This document shows positions 34,466 through 49,400 of a stretch of 64,000 nt of DNA, piece after piece. The notes under the pieces were generated by a model that made no database searches, was not told the DNA's origin, and worked only from the letters and a program-made list of their open reading frames with translations. The translations under genes were made by a program, and so were the position numbers. This DNA comes from Apostichopus japonicus (taxonomy: Eukaryota; Echinodermata; Holothuroidea; Aspidochirotida; Stichopodidae). Position 1 is the stretch's first letter. Each line of letters starts with the position of its first letter. The DNA is taken from contig NC_092578.1 of NCBI RefSeq assembly GCF_037975245.1, positions 8,202,501-8,266,500 on the forward strand, in the 5' to 3' direction.

Positions 34466-37400
34466 ACATATAATTGAACAGTGTAAAAACTTGCAGCCTC
34501 TAATCCCGAACGATTCGAACCCGGGCCTCCCACTTTATATGCGGACACCCTAACCAATAGGCTATGGACGCTGAATGTATGTCCAGAGGTTCGAAATCAG
34601 TAAGGAAGGTCGTAATATATATATATATATATAATACCCATTAATAGAGGAATGATGTACCTGTGTGGTTGATGGAAGATCTGATAGGATGTGGAGGTGC
34701 CGGGGATATGCAATTAACTAGACTAAATAGCCACCAGCTCCATCAAGGTTCCACTTACCACAGTTACAGAAGCTACCAAAACGATCATTAGCGTCAAATG
34801 TCGCTCTAACTGGTGGTTACAATTCTCCAGATCTGCACCTTCGTTCTCTGTTCCCAGAAGTTCAGGTCTGACATTGACTTGTGACAAATCTTCATCTGGG
34901 CTGAGATGGTTTTCTTCTCCTTTGCCATCAAAATCTGTACTGGGATCTTCTATGATTTCATAGTAAGTGTTACCAAAAGTAGTGACGTTCGAATCTTTGA
35001 AACAGAAAAAAAAGGTGCTGTTCGTTTTCTATAGCTGACTTATTTCATTGCAGAGATTGGATTTGACCGAAGTCTTTAGTACAGATTGATTATAATTGCT
35101 GTACTACTTAATTGTAACGTGAGAATGAATTTAAATTTGGTAGTCTAGGAGGAAGCATTATTTGTGACTGATGAAAGAGAATTTACAGTGAATTGCTAAA
35201 TACAGTCTTCACGATATCACTCGTTAAGTGAACTCGCAGCACACAGGTACAATGTCACAGTTGCATACTGACCAATAATACTATGTATCACTTTCTTATT
35301 TATTTATTTTTACAACCTATTGTCCCGACACAGGGTGTTAAAAATAAGTAGTATTGTACTATGCATACCAACTTTAAAGAAGAAATATGACTGCAAACTT
35401 TTTAAGATAATAAGAAAACACTCTTTGTTTTAATGCCCATCTATGACATCCATCATCAGGTAACTAAATTAGTGTTCAAAATTTGTTTAGCAGTTACGAA
35501 GATTTCTGAATTTTGTTTCGTATAAAATACTTCTGTTCCGATGCAAAAAAGTAGGCAAAATGCTTTACATCCTCTGGACTTGCATAGCAATTCTGGACTC
35601 TGGACCATTTGATGGACTTCATGGCAACTCTGGACTGAATCATTTTACATAGCATTTAGCAATGCAATCCTGGATCAATTACTCTCTGATCATATCTTTT
35701 TGGTCCAAGTTCAGTTTGGCATAAAAAGGTGTCAACTTTAAATGGTATTCTCCCCCCCCCCACCACCACCCCCCCCCCAAAATGGTAATGGATATAAAAC
35801 GGTGCAGTTTGCTTAGAAAATATTCGTCTGTCATTATTTTAAGGAAAAAACTTCACCCCAGACTATCATTCTAAACTAAGTATGTTTGTAACAAACACAG
35901 TTGGCAAACAAATTACAAAAATAACGATAGGAAGTAAAGCTTGAATAGTAACACGTATAGGATTGGACCAGAGCAAACATATCTCACCAGCTCCATTGTC
36001 GTGTAGATTATTGCACCTTATTCTCGACCGAGAAAACAGCCCGAAAGATTCTGAAAGATATGAAATCAAATATGATCATTACTACACAGAAACGACTCCT
36101 ATTCAGAATATGAAACGCAATTCAATAAGTTTCAAATATTTTATGAAAATAAAGAACCAAGATAACGAAAACGTTGGGTGGTTCGGGTGTTAAACATATT
36201 CATAGTGTGGTAGGCCATACGTGATAATATTCATGAATTTTGCGCCTAAATGGGCACAAAATGGTCAGCCCAATGGGTGGGCCCATAAGTTCTGGCCCAA
36301 AGAATTTTTGCACTTGAGGTGGAAATCAAATTTCGGCCCACCCGGCCACATGCCTTGGGGTTCAATTTTTGGGGGTATTCCAGTTACCAGTTGGCAATTA
36401 TATACCTTATGAGTAACAAGCAGAATAGGATAAAAGTAGTCTTGAACAAACTTTATGAAACATATTAAGTTTCACTCAAATTAATGAACGTAAATATTTT
36501 GTAGATTTTCTTTCAAGAAATAAAATACTTGTAAGAGATATTATTTGATAAAAAATGAAAGTCAAATCTCACAAATTGTTACGTTGAAAGATCCAAACAC
36601 ATCTCTTTGGAATATGATTTGTGATATGCAGAGACCTCTAGCTGTGACTTACCGGTTTGACTTGTGATTCTCAAAGAGGTAACCCCTGTGGTATTCTGCG
36701 AAAGACCAATCTTTGACAAAGTGACTAATGCGCCCAGGATGACAATCAGGCACAACAAATGTAAACAGAGAGATCCAAATACCTGACCAAAGAAATCATG
36801 TATATGAAATGTAGCAGTATTATCTTGATCGAATGAAGCACTCACAGTCCCTGGCTTACCTGTTCTCTTCTACATTACTCGGTACCAAATCACAGCAAAA
36901 TATGATTGACATTTTTAACGTATTTCTGTCAAATTTGTGAAGGGTGGGGCCTTTTCCATCGAGTCAAGCATAAGACCTTATGCTCCACTAACAACTTATA
37001 CCTACTTTTTATTCAAATTTTTTTTTTTGACCTTTAAAAAGCTATACTTTGAGTAGACCACTGTGCATGTTTGAAAAGTCTTTTCTTTGCACAGCATAGC
37101 TACTTACATCAAGCTGTACGTACTAGCATGGCCAACACATTTTGGCGACTATATGAACCTGCACACTTACGGATATTTTAAGACTGAGAGTCTTATTGCT
37201 GTTTTTCACATGTACTGACATATTTGGTGTACATTAAACAAATCAAGCATGGATCAGGAAAGAGGTTGGTTGTGTAACCCCACCCCCCCCTCCCTCCCCT
37301 ATATTTCAACTTTTGCAACTTCAATTTCAATTTTAGGGAGTGTTAGCTCAGTGGTTAAAGCCGAAGCCTTTCAATCATAAGGTCCCGAGTCCGAGTCACT

Positions 37401-40400
37401 CCAAGATGAATGTATGTCATCTAGTTACAGAGTTGTTGACGATTGACAATTCATAATCATGGACGTTAAAATATGAATCCAAGAGACTGACTTCGGTCAG
37501 CTTGCGGATTTGATAAGCCAATGAAGGCTTCTTCGCGAGTACCTGCTTGCAGGAGGATCTAAAATACATACTATATAACCCTGCACAGTTACGGATATCT
37601 TAAGACAGAGAAGAGAGTCTTATTGCTGATCTAACATGTACTGGCATTTCTGGTGTAGGCCTACATTAAACAAATCAGGCATGGATCAGGGAAGAGGGTG
37701 GTTGTGTAACCCCATCCCCCACCCTCCCAAACTTTTCAACTTTTTCAACCTCACACAAAAGAATTCAAAAGTAGTATATAAGCACAATTTTGTATTAAGA
37801 AATAATCACAGACCTAGTTAATATTCTAAATAAGCCTTAAGATGCACCATTTGACATTTTTAACCTTTTTTTGGGGGTTCCGGGGGGGGGGGGGGAGGAC
37901 CCTCAGAACCTCCTACTTGGGGGTCGGCTTCAGCGACCCCAGCACCACCTCCTCCTTTGTTATTATTGTTTTATATTAAATATTACATTACACAACCATT
38001 TGAGACATTTTGATGTAAGATATTTGAAACGAGCAACTTTAATAATCACAAATTATTCTGTGGTCCTGCACCTCCGGCACACTTTTAGAGGGCAGCAGGC
38101 ATTACTTGAGCAAGAAACTGAAACGGAATATAAAGTGAAGCACTTTTGAAAGTTGAAAGGTAGGGCACCGGTTACAAAAGCTTTCTACTTCTCCTTTCGA
38201 TTCTGTTGTTATATCTTTTCTTTTGTATTGTCTTCATATTCACTGATATGTATATAGCCTACGATAAATAAATCAACAAAACCAAAGGGACAGAAAAATT
38301 CACCTGGACGTACAGAATAAGTAACATTTTCATCAGATAAAAAGCGTTGAACTATATACCTTTATATATTTACTACATTAATATATTTTTATATCACAAG
38401 TCAGTGGCCTAGTGCTTCGGTCAAGTTTTCATTTCTTCATTTCAAAAATTTTGTCTTGTACCAAATCTGTTAATCTGTCATGTTACCTGCCATTTCTGCC
38501 ACGAGACTGTTGCTATGTCTGGTCGCCATGGTGATTGAACAATCACAAAGTATGTAGTGGCAAGAGCTACAGGTAGGCTGTTGATAAAAATAAAAAAAAT
38601 TACTTAACACAAAAGCAGGATTTTGTGCAATAATTTGCACAAATTTAACAAGCCGCATTGCCTTAGATTAAGGTTTGCAGTTGTTCAAACTAATTAAGAT
38701 CCCATCTTGATTTTTCCATCACAAAGTGAATGTTAATTATAGTGAGAGCTTATGAAAGTTATACGATTTATGGCCCAGACACTTTTCATATCAGTTTTAT
38801 AGATCACATGCAAAGGGATAAATTGGAAAAGTTCAATTAAAACTCTCGCTATATTATTTGTTATGAAAATAGGCTAGACATTTTTAAGTATCGAGAAGCA
38901 ACAAAACATTTCACAAAAACAACTTCATCAAAACTATACATGTATGATATGTTTCCTGAAAGGTAATGAGGGCGGTATTGAAGAACATAGCATGCATAGA
39001 CTCCAGATGTGTGACCTGATTAATTCACTTTGGCTTCGGCTTTGAGTACAATGTTTCATGTTGGTTGAATCTACTTGTGATAGTATTTACCGACTTTGAG
39101 ATCCGCTTTGAAATCTGCAGTCCCCCACACAATTTTGAAAAGGCCGGTAAAAGTGACTCCATAGTTTTCCCTATTGGGAGACCAAACAGGTAATTTTATA
39201 TAATATTTGTATTTCCAACATATTTACAAGTTTAGAAAGGATGTAGCTTTGCCAAGAAACAAACACACTTACCCCCACCCAAGGAGATAAAACCCATAAG
39301 TCGCCCATCTTAGTAAATTCAGTTTCTTCATCTGTAAAATGCAGAGTCCAATGGCGATGAACATTGCCCACAAACGAGAAGCCAGTATCCCCAGGGTCAA
39401 CAGGAAGTCGTGACAAATTGCCGTGAGAATTGGTTCGTTAATGGATAGACTAGTTATGACCCCCACGGTAATTACAACCTGTGAACAAATTTATAGACAA
39501 GAAACTGGTATGAGAAAATTAGAAACTGCCATAATTGTGCACGTACACATCGAAGTCTCACAGATTGTTGGTGTTTCCAGCAAGGTATTAAAAACTGCTG
39601 ATGGCAGTGAACTTTTATGTTATTGTTACGTGACAATGTTCGAGGGAAACTTTGTGCTGCCGTGTGCCATTCAGCCATTTCTCTCTATTTTAAGCTGGTC
39701 AAGTTTAAACATTTCATTAATCCTCCAAACAGTTAGTTAGTTGTTCATCAGTATCTTATCTCACCAGACTTGCTAATAGTATGCTAGAAAGAGATGGTGC
39801 AATTGATTTTTGGTCCTCAATGAGTTCTGCTTTAAATGACAGCGTATCTCTTGTATACTCTGACTGTTCACTAGCTTCAAATAGCTAGTAGACTAAAGAC
39901 AGTGGCACAAGACAAATGTAAGAATTAAGAGCCACAGATATGGCTTTTGGATAGAATAGAATCTGAGTAAATTCCTTTCATTGAAGCCAAGTTGTCACTG
40001 TGCTCCAATTAATAAGGAGCAGAAAAGTTCCTTTGGTGGTTGCTCATAGTTGCAAAGTTTTAAGCAATAGCAGAAACGTCTAAGAACTTTCAAAGAAATA
40101 GTAATACACAATTTCTTGGAAAATTTTTTGTGAATTATAAAAGCGTAATTTATTCTTTTCCATACAATACGTCAGAAGTTAATGGTATTAGAGTGTTTCC
40201 AATGCATGTTATGGCCCTCGTTGGTTAATTTTGCGCAACTTTTCAAGCATTTTTGCAGGATACCAGAATAACATCCCATGAATATGCTAGTTGCATACTA
40301 CCCCCAATTGTCCATCTTTAACATATCTCTTGAAAGCAAATCTTATCAATAGCCAGATTCCTGGCAGTCCTCGTTTGCTCATATCTCTTAGCAGAATTAA

Positions 40401-43400
40401 TTTGTTCCACGCAATCAAAATCATTACTCTGCTATAAAAAGGCACACAAATGTACACAAATACAATATTGTCATTGGTGTATAGTACCACAGTATATGAT
40501 GACGATGTTCTTATGTATAGAAATAAGAACAGGAAAACTGACATTACCTACAGTACAAAATATCATAGTCAAGCAGTCAGACTACAGCCAGCCATTCTCT
40601 GATTGGTCAATATTCTGTCATGCCTGAAATAGATTGATAACCATTGAACTCACTTGAGAAACCACCAGATTAAAGGTAAACTGGTGAGGCATGACTTTTA
40701 CAGCTCTTTTCAGAATAAATAATCCAAGGACCAAACTCTATAAGGGAAACAGAAAAGAGGATGGATAATGAAATAGCTTAATAATAAAATGCGCTAGAAA
40801 TGAGGCTCTATCTTTTCAGGTACAGATGAAGGTTGGGCTTGGGTTTTTTGTAATGTTTGAAAGTGATATAGACACCCACAGCATTTTCTCACACAACCTT
40901 TGTTTCAAACAAACACTACCATTTCAGAGTCATCTTAACAGCCCACCAAAAGAACCTTTGGAAAGTCAATAATGCTCAAAGTTCTATCTTTTAGTTAGAA
41001 ATCCTCATTGCACTAAACAGTCATATGCCTGTCATAAATAGTAGAAGAATAGCCAGTTTTGGGTTTCCCTGATGCAAGTAGTGAACAACTGCATGGGCAT
41101 AGAGCTCCAAGCTGTGTAGTCGCAGCTCTGTTGGGTAAGATGTCACCCAATCACTTTAATAAAGGCTCTAATTCAGTCAAGTGTGTATAGGCTATATTTA
41201 GCTCCTTGGTCAGTGCTGAACTTGTTATCTGCTGCTACTTGAGATGATCAGCATCCTCTTGATTACCTCCTTCACATAGCTTTGCACGCGAGCACTTCTG
41301 AAGCTCAGCATCCCTTTAAAGGCATTAAAGACTTGCCCAAACCGCCTGCCGCACTCTGAAAAAGTTAACTTTCCGTTGCTTGCAAGTGAAGTTTTTCTCT
41401 TGTCGCTACAAAATACAGACAGTAATGAAACATGATACCGTGTTATCTTCAGCTGGACCTGAGATGTCCATCGCTGTATCGTTTGTACACTGTGCTGTGG
41501 GTATTGACCGCAGCTATTATGTACTGACTGTACACTAGTGTCTAATTACCGACGGTAGAAAGGTGTGTGTGTATTTTCTGGGATCGATGGTGGTGTCTAA
41601 CACTTCTGTTACACCTCATTCGAAACTAGGTCAGATTACCGGCATTAGACGTTTCTTTTTGCGTGAGTCTTCGCAACCTTTAAGGTTGTTACTGCAACAA
41701 TTTTAAGGTCATAAACCTGCCTGATTGAAACTTTAAACATAGCTCCAGATGTTAAATTTGTGGCATGGTGAAATGAATATGAGTTTGACTTGTAAACACC
41801 TTTGGCCATGTTCACATTTAAGAACGCACCAGCTGTTTTTGATATTAAAGTCAGCGAGGAGGATCAACAAGTTAAGAACAAGATTCACATTAAGTTTCGT
41901 GAGTTTCGTATTAAGTCCGCTTGCGAGATTAATATACTGCGCAGGCGTGAAAAGGTCATATCAGCTGTTTACATTTTCCCTGTGCTTTGCCATTGCCACA
42001 TGTGCTGTACTAGTACGTACTACCTCGTACACCACTGGGCCGCAGTGTTCAATCATCGCACATAAACAGTATTTAAACCACTCCATACCATTCCACAACA
42101 TGTTAACCCAGATTAGAATTTCTTCCAAACCCTTCAAATGGATGAGCAAACGATCTTGCTAATCAGTGGTTTAGTGTCAAAGTTGGTGCTAATCCAACAT
42201 CGAAGGCACTTAATGTTAGGTCTAAAGACCTAGTAAGGTCTATGTGTAGGCTAATGTAACTTCATCATAGGCTAGGGCAGACGTAATGATTGTAGCCTTT
42301 TACTAACTGCCATAGCAACCGAACCCAAAATCATCCGTTTTGAAATAAACATAAAATTACCGATTTTGGCCTCTTAAAAAGTCTGTGAGTTAGGCAAACA
42401 AAGAAATAAAGTTTATTAGATCTAAGTGGACTGTTGTTTAGTTTGTTTTCTTCTCACAACCTTATCGGTGGCTTTTCAGCAGTATTGGTCGAATTGGTTC
42501 TAAGAAAAATGAAATGGTTCACGTATACCATCGTTTGGTACACAAAAACACACAAATGCACTGCACGTTCAAAAATACCCGCTTAATTGCAACTGAATAG
42601 AGATAGAGCAGATATTATATAACTTACTGGGAAATCTTGGGTCACCATTAAGTCCGCATTTATTAAGAACGCAAGAGGGAATGAAGAAACCCGAAGGTGA
42701 ACTATACTTGACATGTGGGCTTGAAGTACAAGTATGCCGGCGTTCACACTAAGGCAATTAATCGCCCCTGCGGACTTGAAGTACGGGTGCATTCTTAAGT
42801 GTGAACAAGGACTTTGTGTAACTACATTGACATACTCACCGATGATTTCAACCTGATACAACTGACAATAAAAGATGCTTTGTTAAAGTAGCATGGCGAT
42901 GGTGTACCCGTAAATATGTTGCACAACTATATCGATAGACTCACCGATGACATCAACCCGATACAACTGATAACAATAGCTGCTTTGTTAAGTAGTATGT
43001 CCATAGTATCCTGAGTTAGAGAAGGGATAATGGCCATTGTACCGGTCACGAACATCAGGGGACCGGACAGGAATGTGCACAAGAACAATGAACTGGCTAT
43101 CTGTTGAGAAAGGACAAATCGTCTTGAATACTATATAATAATAACAAGTTCCATAGTTTTACAGTTTCAGCCTTTTCTCATGAAGATTAATTGGTTCTAG
43201 CATTTTTGCAGTTCATTCTCATCAAGAGGACATAAACTTGTTTAAAAATCCCAAAAATTACCTAGTTTGGATATTTATAAGTGAAGAACTTACCTGTCCC
43301 CTCAAATGTATACATATATTAAAAGGTTACCGGTTCACTCTGGGAAACGAAGAGCAAGTGTGCTGAGGTTGTGAGGAGACAGGTAAGTGAGGAATTAAAG

Positions 43401-46400
43401 TAAAAGTGTGACGGTCATGAAATTTTCAAAAAACGTTAGAGAGGTTAAAATCCCTAAGGGTCCCAAGGGCTCCAAGCAAGACTATACATATTTCATATAT
43501 ACACCAAGGTTATCACATTTTTTAATCATACTTTTATTTGCATCAAATAGCATAGCAGGTGGGGGGTGGGTTGGGGGTACAAGAGTCAGACAAATGTTCA
43601 CTGATGATAAAATTGCTGCATTTGAAGGGCACCACAACGCAGCGGAAAATAAACGGTGTGGTAATTATTAGTGTGGTCGTGAGCCCCATCCCCTCCCCCT
43701 CCCCCCCCCATCTGTACCCTTCCTTGTCCCCACATTGTCAGTTTAGGCCTTGAATGTTGCAAAAGTTTAAAATTTAATAGACTATCCTGAAATTCTAAAC
43801 ACAAGTGACAGTTTGCATATTGTCTATGTGTTTATCTAGTAGTTACACACTACAGCTACTTACGATGTCCTGTGATATTCCATACTGTGTTGTATAGATG
43901 AACACTGAAGGGGTGGTAGGTATTGTTCCATACAGAAACCCATAACTTGTGTAAATGTCTGTCATATTGGAGCTTGCACCAGGTTTTATGACATTGACTG
44001 TTAGGACTAATAGTAAAGGCAGGACAAATCTTTGAAAGAAAAAAACAAGGAAAGAATTAAGTGAGGCTATAACAAAATATTTTGCTGAACAATTAATATT
44101 TCATGCTAATTCCACCAATGACAATAGAGCATGTATAGTCTGTGTTTTGTTGCAACAGGGTCAATGTCAAAAGTTTTTCACATCGTCTTTAAGTCATTAC
44201 AGCAAAATACAGACAAAAGAAAGAAAATCAACCTGCCCACTCCTGTAGAAGAAAAAAATTTGTACACATCATTAGAAGTTGGTAGATAGATTGCCTTAAA
44301 GGGTGTGAAGAGTCGCGCAAAAAGAACTGTCTAATGCCGGTAATCTGACCTAGTTTCGAATGAGGTGTAACAGAAGTGTTAGACACCACCATCGATCCCA
44401 GAAAATATACACACAGCTTGCTACCGTCGGTAATTAGACACTAGTGTACAGTCAGTACATATAACAGCTGCGGTCAATACCCACAGCACAGTGTACAAAC
44501 GATACAACGATGGACATCTCAGGTCCAGCTATAAAGATAACAAGGTATCACGTTTCATTACTGTCTGCATTTTGTAGCGACACAAACAAAACGTCACTTG
44601 CAAGCAACAGAAAGTTAACTTTTTCAGATGGCCACACGCGCTTTGGGGCGAGTCTTCAATGCAATTTAAATAATTTTATATTAAATGTCCGTCTGTTACT
44701 AAGTGCCAATGTACATAACTGCTTATAGTGTTCCTATAGGTGCAACATGGTCACAATTAGGAAGACCTTGCCTAATATGCCAAATGGAACATTTGGGCCA
44801 TGGGTTGGTCGTCCAATTAACTCTGTGTTAGTGTGAAAACTTAATGTTCACCTTAGATGAAGAACATGTGATGAACGAAACATTTCGACATTTGGCTCTG
44901 ATGCGTTTAACAGCAATTATATGAATACTCTGCCAATGGAGCGTGCATAACTGCCATCACTTATTGATTGGAAAATCATATCTTAAAAAGTATTGTTGAC
45001 TGCACAACATCTCCCAACACACAAAATGCCAAGCCATTAAACATGCAAAAATATGCATGTACCGTTAACCAGAGTTGGAAAGCTTACAGTATTCTTAAAT
45101 GCTGATGGTAAAATTTAGCTAATTATTGTGGATAAACTGAAAAAGTGAAAGTAGCCCCTGCTATTGGTAATAATTGCTTTTGTCTCTGATAGTTTATCCA
45201 GATGCATTGCAAAAGTAATCTCATTTTATTTGTCAAAATGGGTGATAAAAATTTACCCGAAAAACTAAAGACCATTAAGCGTACTATCTCGTGTAAAAAC
45301 AAACTTCTTGAAAGCCTGATTGAAAAAGCATTTGCGACGTTTCTCGCAACGAGAAAATATATTCTATCAGTTTGGGTTTTAGAGATGATGGTCACTCAAT
45401 TGTCATGCTCTGTTGAAAACTGTAAACACTATTCGCTCAGACCTAGACAACGACAACAATGCACTAGGCGTGAACTTAGATTTTTAAGAAAAGCATTTGA
45501 CACAATTGATCATCAATTCTCTTGAGCATAAATGCTTATAACTACCTGCAAGCTATTTGTTCAACATATAGCAATGTACTTTATGTAAACGTATTCTGAT
45601 TATTCCAAATATCACTACTACAGAGTATGTTGAACTAGGGGCCTCTACTGCATGTTGCTAACATTGTAACTGTGCAATTCTAAACTTGTTTTCTACATGT
45701 CTCTTTGGCGATGATACAAATCACAAAACACATTAAGGACAGTCTTCCAAATGCTATCCGGCTTTAATATTCTTTCATTTTCCTCTAGGCTCGCCTATGT
45801 TAAGGTGACCATATTTTCCTGACTGAAATCGGGGACATTTATTGCATGACTGATATGGGGGAGGGGTTTAAGGGGAGAGGGTGGTCCCCTCCCCTTTGGA
45901 AAATTTTCAAGTGCCTAAGGTGCTTAGATGTAAAATGGTGATACTTAGAAGCACATTTTAAATCAATTTTATTTTCAAAAATGTAGCTTTTTCTTAAATG
46001 AAATTCACTTACTTTACGTGGTTCTTTGAGAGCTTGTGATTTGCTCATGCTCACACTATAATTGTCGTTGTGTCGCCGTAGTTGCCAATTATACAGTCGA
46101 AAGAGTGCTAGGCTAGATCGATCTAGCATATTTTTAACAGTGTATCCACTTTACACTGGCCCACCTGAAATACTGGTTATAAGTTCCGTTCTGCGACTGC
46201 ACACTTGACTAAATTTTTTTTTAGAATTATTTTACTAATAATGTGGGATATTTTCGAAATTCCTGAACATTTTGACGAATCGGGGACATTTTCGGGGACA
46301 CTTGTTCATCGGGGACAGCACACTGTAATCGGGGACTTTCCCCGAAAATCGGGGACGTCTGGTCACCTTAGCCTATGTGGTTGAGGTTTACGGTATAGCC

Positions 46401-49400
46401 AAGATTTCTACCCTCAAACTCAGCCTCAGAGGCTGCTCCAAGTCTTACAGAATTGACTGCTAAGACTTCTTACAAACAAAACCTAGGTTGTAGCCTATTC
46501 AAATAGACAAGCTGTACATGAGTTTAATCTTTTGAAAGTCAAAGATACCCATACATATTGCTTTTAGGGTCATGTGTTCAATTATCGTATCAATCTGCCT
46601 CCTGTGTTCTGCTATATCTTGTGTTAATATCTATCCGCCAAATTATCCCAAGTATTCTGTAAAAACTCGAAACAATGACCTCTTATCAGTAACATGTCAT
46701 AAAGCTATTCATGTTAAACTATTAATAAACAACTATATTGCTATTATATTTGGTATATAACCTCCCCCCCCCCCTCCCTAAAGTATTTGCTCTCAGCTAG
46801 TACTCTCAGGAATTTCCAGAATAATTTGAAATCTTGTAAATAGTTATAGACATTTTAAGTCTCCTTCAGTTACGTTTCACATTTCTTTGTTTTATTTTTC
46901 TCTAAATTTTTCCTGCTTAAATTTATCATTTTCTTCCAGTTTTAAATATTTTCTTGGTGTCTATCTTATGTACTTACTTATTGTTGTATGCATGCATACC
47001 AGACACTTTTATTGACTGTTGTAAAATGTGAGAAAATTTTTTTAATTGCATAGAATTCTTGTTTGGTGACCCCAATCTTCATCTTCATCATGTTGGTGAC
47101 ACCCCCCCCCCAGCCCTTTTGTGGCAGCTTTTGTGGCCTGGGGAAGGGTCTATGGGGAACAGGAATCCCCGGAATCCACCAGAAATTGTTATATGATTCC
47201 ATACAGGTGCTTAGTTGCAAAATGGTGCTACATTTTGCAACTTTTGAAGTTTTTTAATTTTCAAGCTTTTCTTCCCATTTTTTTTCCGCTACAAACAACA
47301 GCAATTTCATTATTCTTACAAATTTGTGGCAACCCTCCAAAATCTTTAAGTGACCCTAAAAGAGGCTTGTAACCCCATTTTGAATACCAGGGGTCCATCA
47401 GATACATGACAGGAGCTGTCTCCTAAGCCATTACTGCTTTCAATTTAATGCTCACATTATGCAGAGCATATACTTGAAAATTACTTGAAATGAAAGTTAT
47501 GACTTTCAATGTACTGCAACTAAAGCAGATTTGTACAATGTATAAGGAGCATTGGTAGGCTTCGAAAGCTTTCTTTTCTCTCTTTTCAAGTGGCCCCCCG
47601 TAAAAAGGTTTCTCCTTTTTGCAACTTTTTTCTTCTAATTTACTATGATTTTAACGAGTTTAATCAAATAGTTTTGCATGCAAGAAGCATACATACGGGT
47701 TAAAGACTTTCAATTTACTCACAACTTATTTTGGGAAATTAAAACACAATGCATAGAAGGCATCCCGACTTTACAATTGACTCACAATTTAGCCGATATA
47801 AGAAGGATGCTAGGCATCAATGCTTCTCCAGATATATTGTGCAGTTTGCCAGAGAGACTGATCCCGAGATAAAACAGAGCACAGGCCGAAAAAGAATCGG
47901 CCAGAACGCTGACCACCGGTTCCAAGGGTCCTGGCACCTTTCCGTCGGCGAGAAGGTTGATGACGACACCGAGGAGAACCGACATCACCATCGGATTCCT
48001 GATCATGCCAAGTATCACGTGTAGCACCATCTTCAGTTTGCTCCTGTCCGGAATGTTCTGACTCTTTTCTACTTCCAAAGCTACAAATCCAAACGGGTTT
48101 AAGCAAATCAAACTCATAGGTCCAATCAGGTAGATATACTGTAACAGTTCTGGGTAGACTGGTTGGTAGATAGCAGCAACTGTAAACGCAAAGAAAATCC
48201 AATCAAGACATGGAACGATTCCAGGGTTAAATTGATCATATAGACCATGTTTATGTAAAGCCGGGGGAAGGATTTTCGGTGGTGACATTCCTGCGGGGTG
48301 GGGTGATGGGAGCTCGGGTCTCTACCGGTGACAACCAGAAATGGCCATGTTAGAGTTATTTCTCGTCCATGTATTAATCCTGCAAGCGTGTTCTCTTACA
48401 CCGTACTAGCGAGCTCTCATTGAGCTATTCGAATTACAACTTCAACTGCTGCTTAAAGCAGACCAAAACGTAGTTAAGGATAACTTGGAGATTTCGGATG
48501 TGTTGCATTAACTAGTGAAAGTAAATGTTGTGTATATCAGAACAATAGATTTTGAGGCTACCCCACGCCTTGACGGGTCTGTCAATCTGAGAGGAAGGGT
48601 TTGACAAGCTTCCTGTGGAGTTTAATTCTAAGGCAGGCCAACTATGCCAAAATGGCGTGGCCCGACATTTACATCAATTACGGAGCAGACTGACCCGCAC
48701 ACTTCAAGTGCTCAACAATGAACAACGCCAATTGATTTGAACCTCGATGCATTACACTATACACCCAGCATTCACACATATCAGACCAGGCACTTGCTGT
48801 CACCCAACAGGAATCAGAGGTTGGTTTGATGTGCAGCACTACCATTAATGGCTGTGAAGACTCGCGCAAAAAGAAACGTCTAATGCCGGTAATCTGACCT
48901 AGTTTTCGAATGAGGTGTAACAGAAGTGTTAGACACCGCCATCGATCCCAGAAAATACACACACAACTTGCTACCGTCGGTAATTAGACACTAGTATACA
49001 GTCAGTACATACAGCTGCAGTCAATACCCACAGCACAGTGTACAAACGATACAGCGATGGACATCTCAGGTCCAGCTAAAGATAACAAGGTATCATGATT
49101 CATTACTGTCTGCATTTTGTAGCGACACAAACAAAAAGTCACTTGCAAGCAACAGAAAGTCAACTTTTGCAGATGAACGCACGCGGTTTGGGGTGAGTCT
49201 TCAATGCCTTTAATGCCCATTACTATTAAACACGCGGCAACACCAACAACCAGCTGTGGTGACATTACAAATTTACCACCATTATGGAGGCTTGGTCCTC
49301 TATCGACCCCAAGCCCTGGGTTCAATACCTTGCTCGATTTCCCGTGTGAACAGGACTATAAATAGTATTCAAAATCCTTGACTGCAGCAAGTTTTTAAGT

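Noticed and set aside
34500-34560. tRNA gene on the minus strand with ggttcgaat
   Set aside because: It is the tRNA-like body of the AT-tailed SINE family, shared with copies near 54 and 55 kb.
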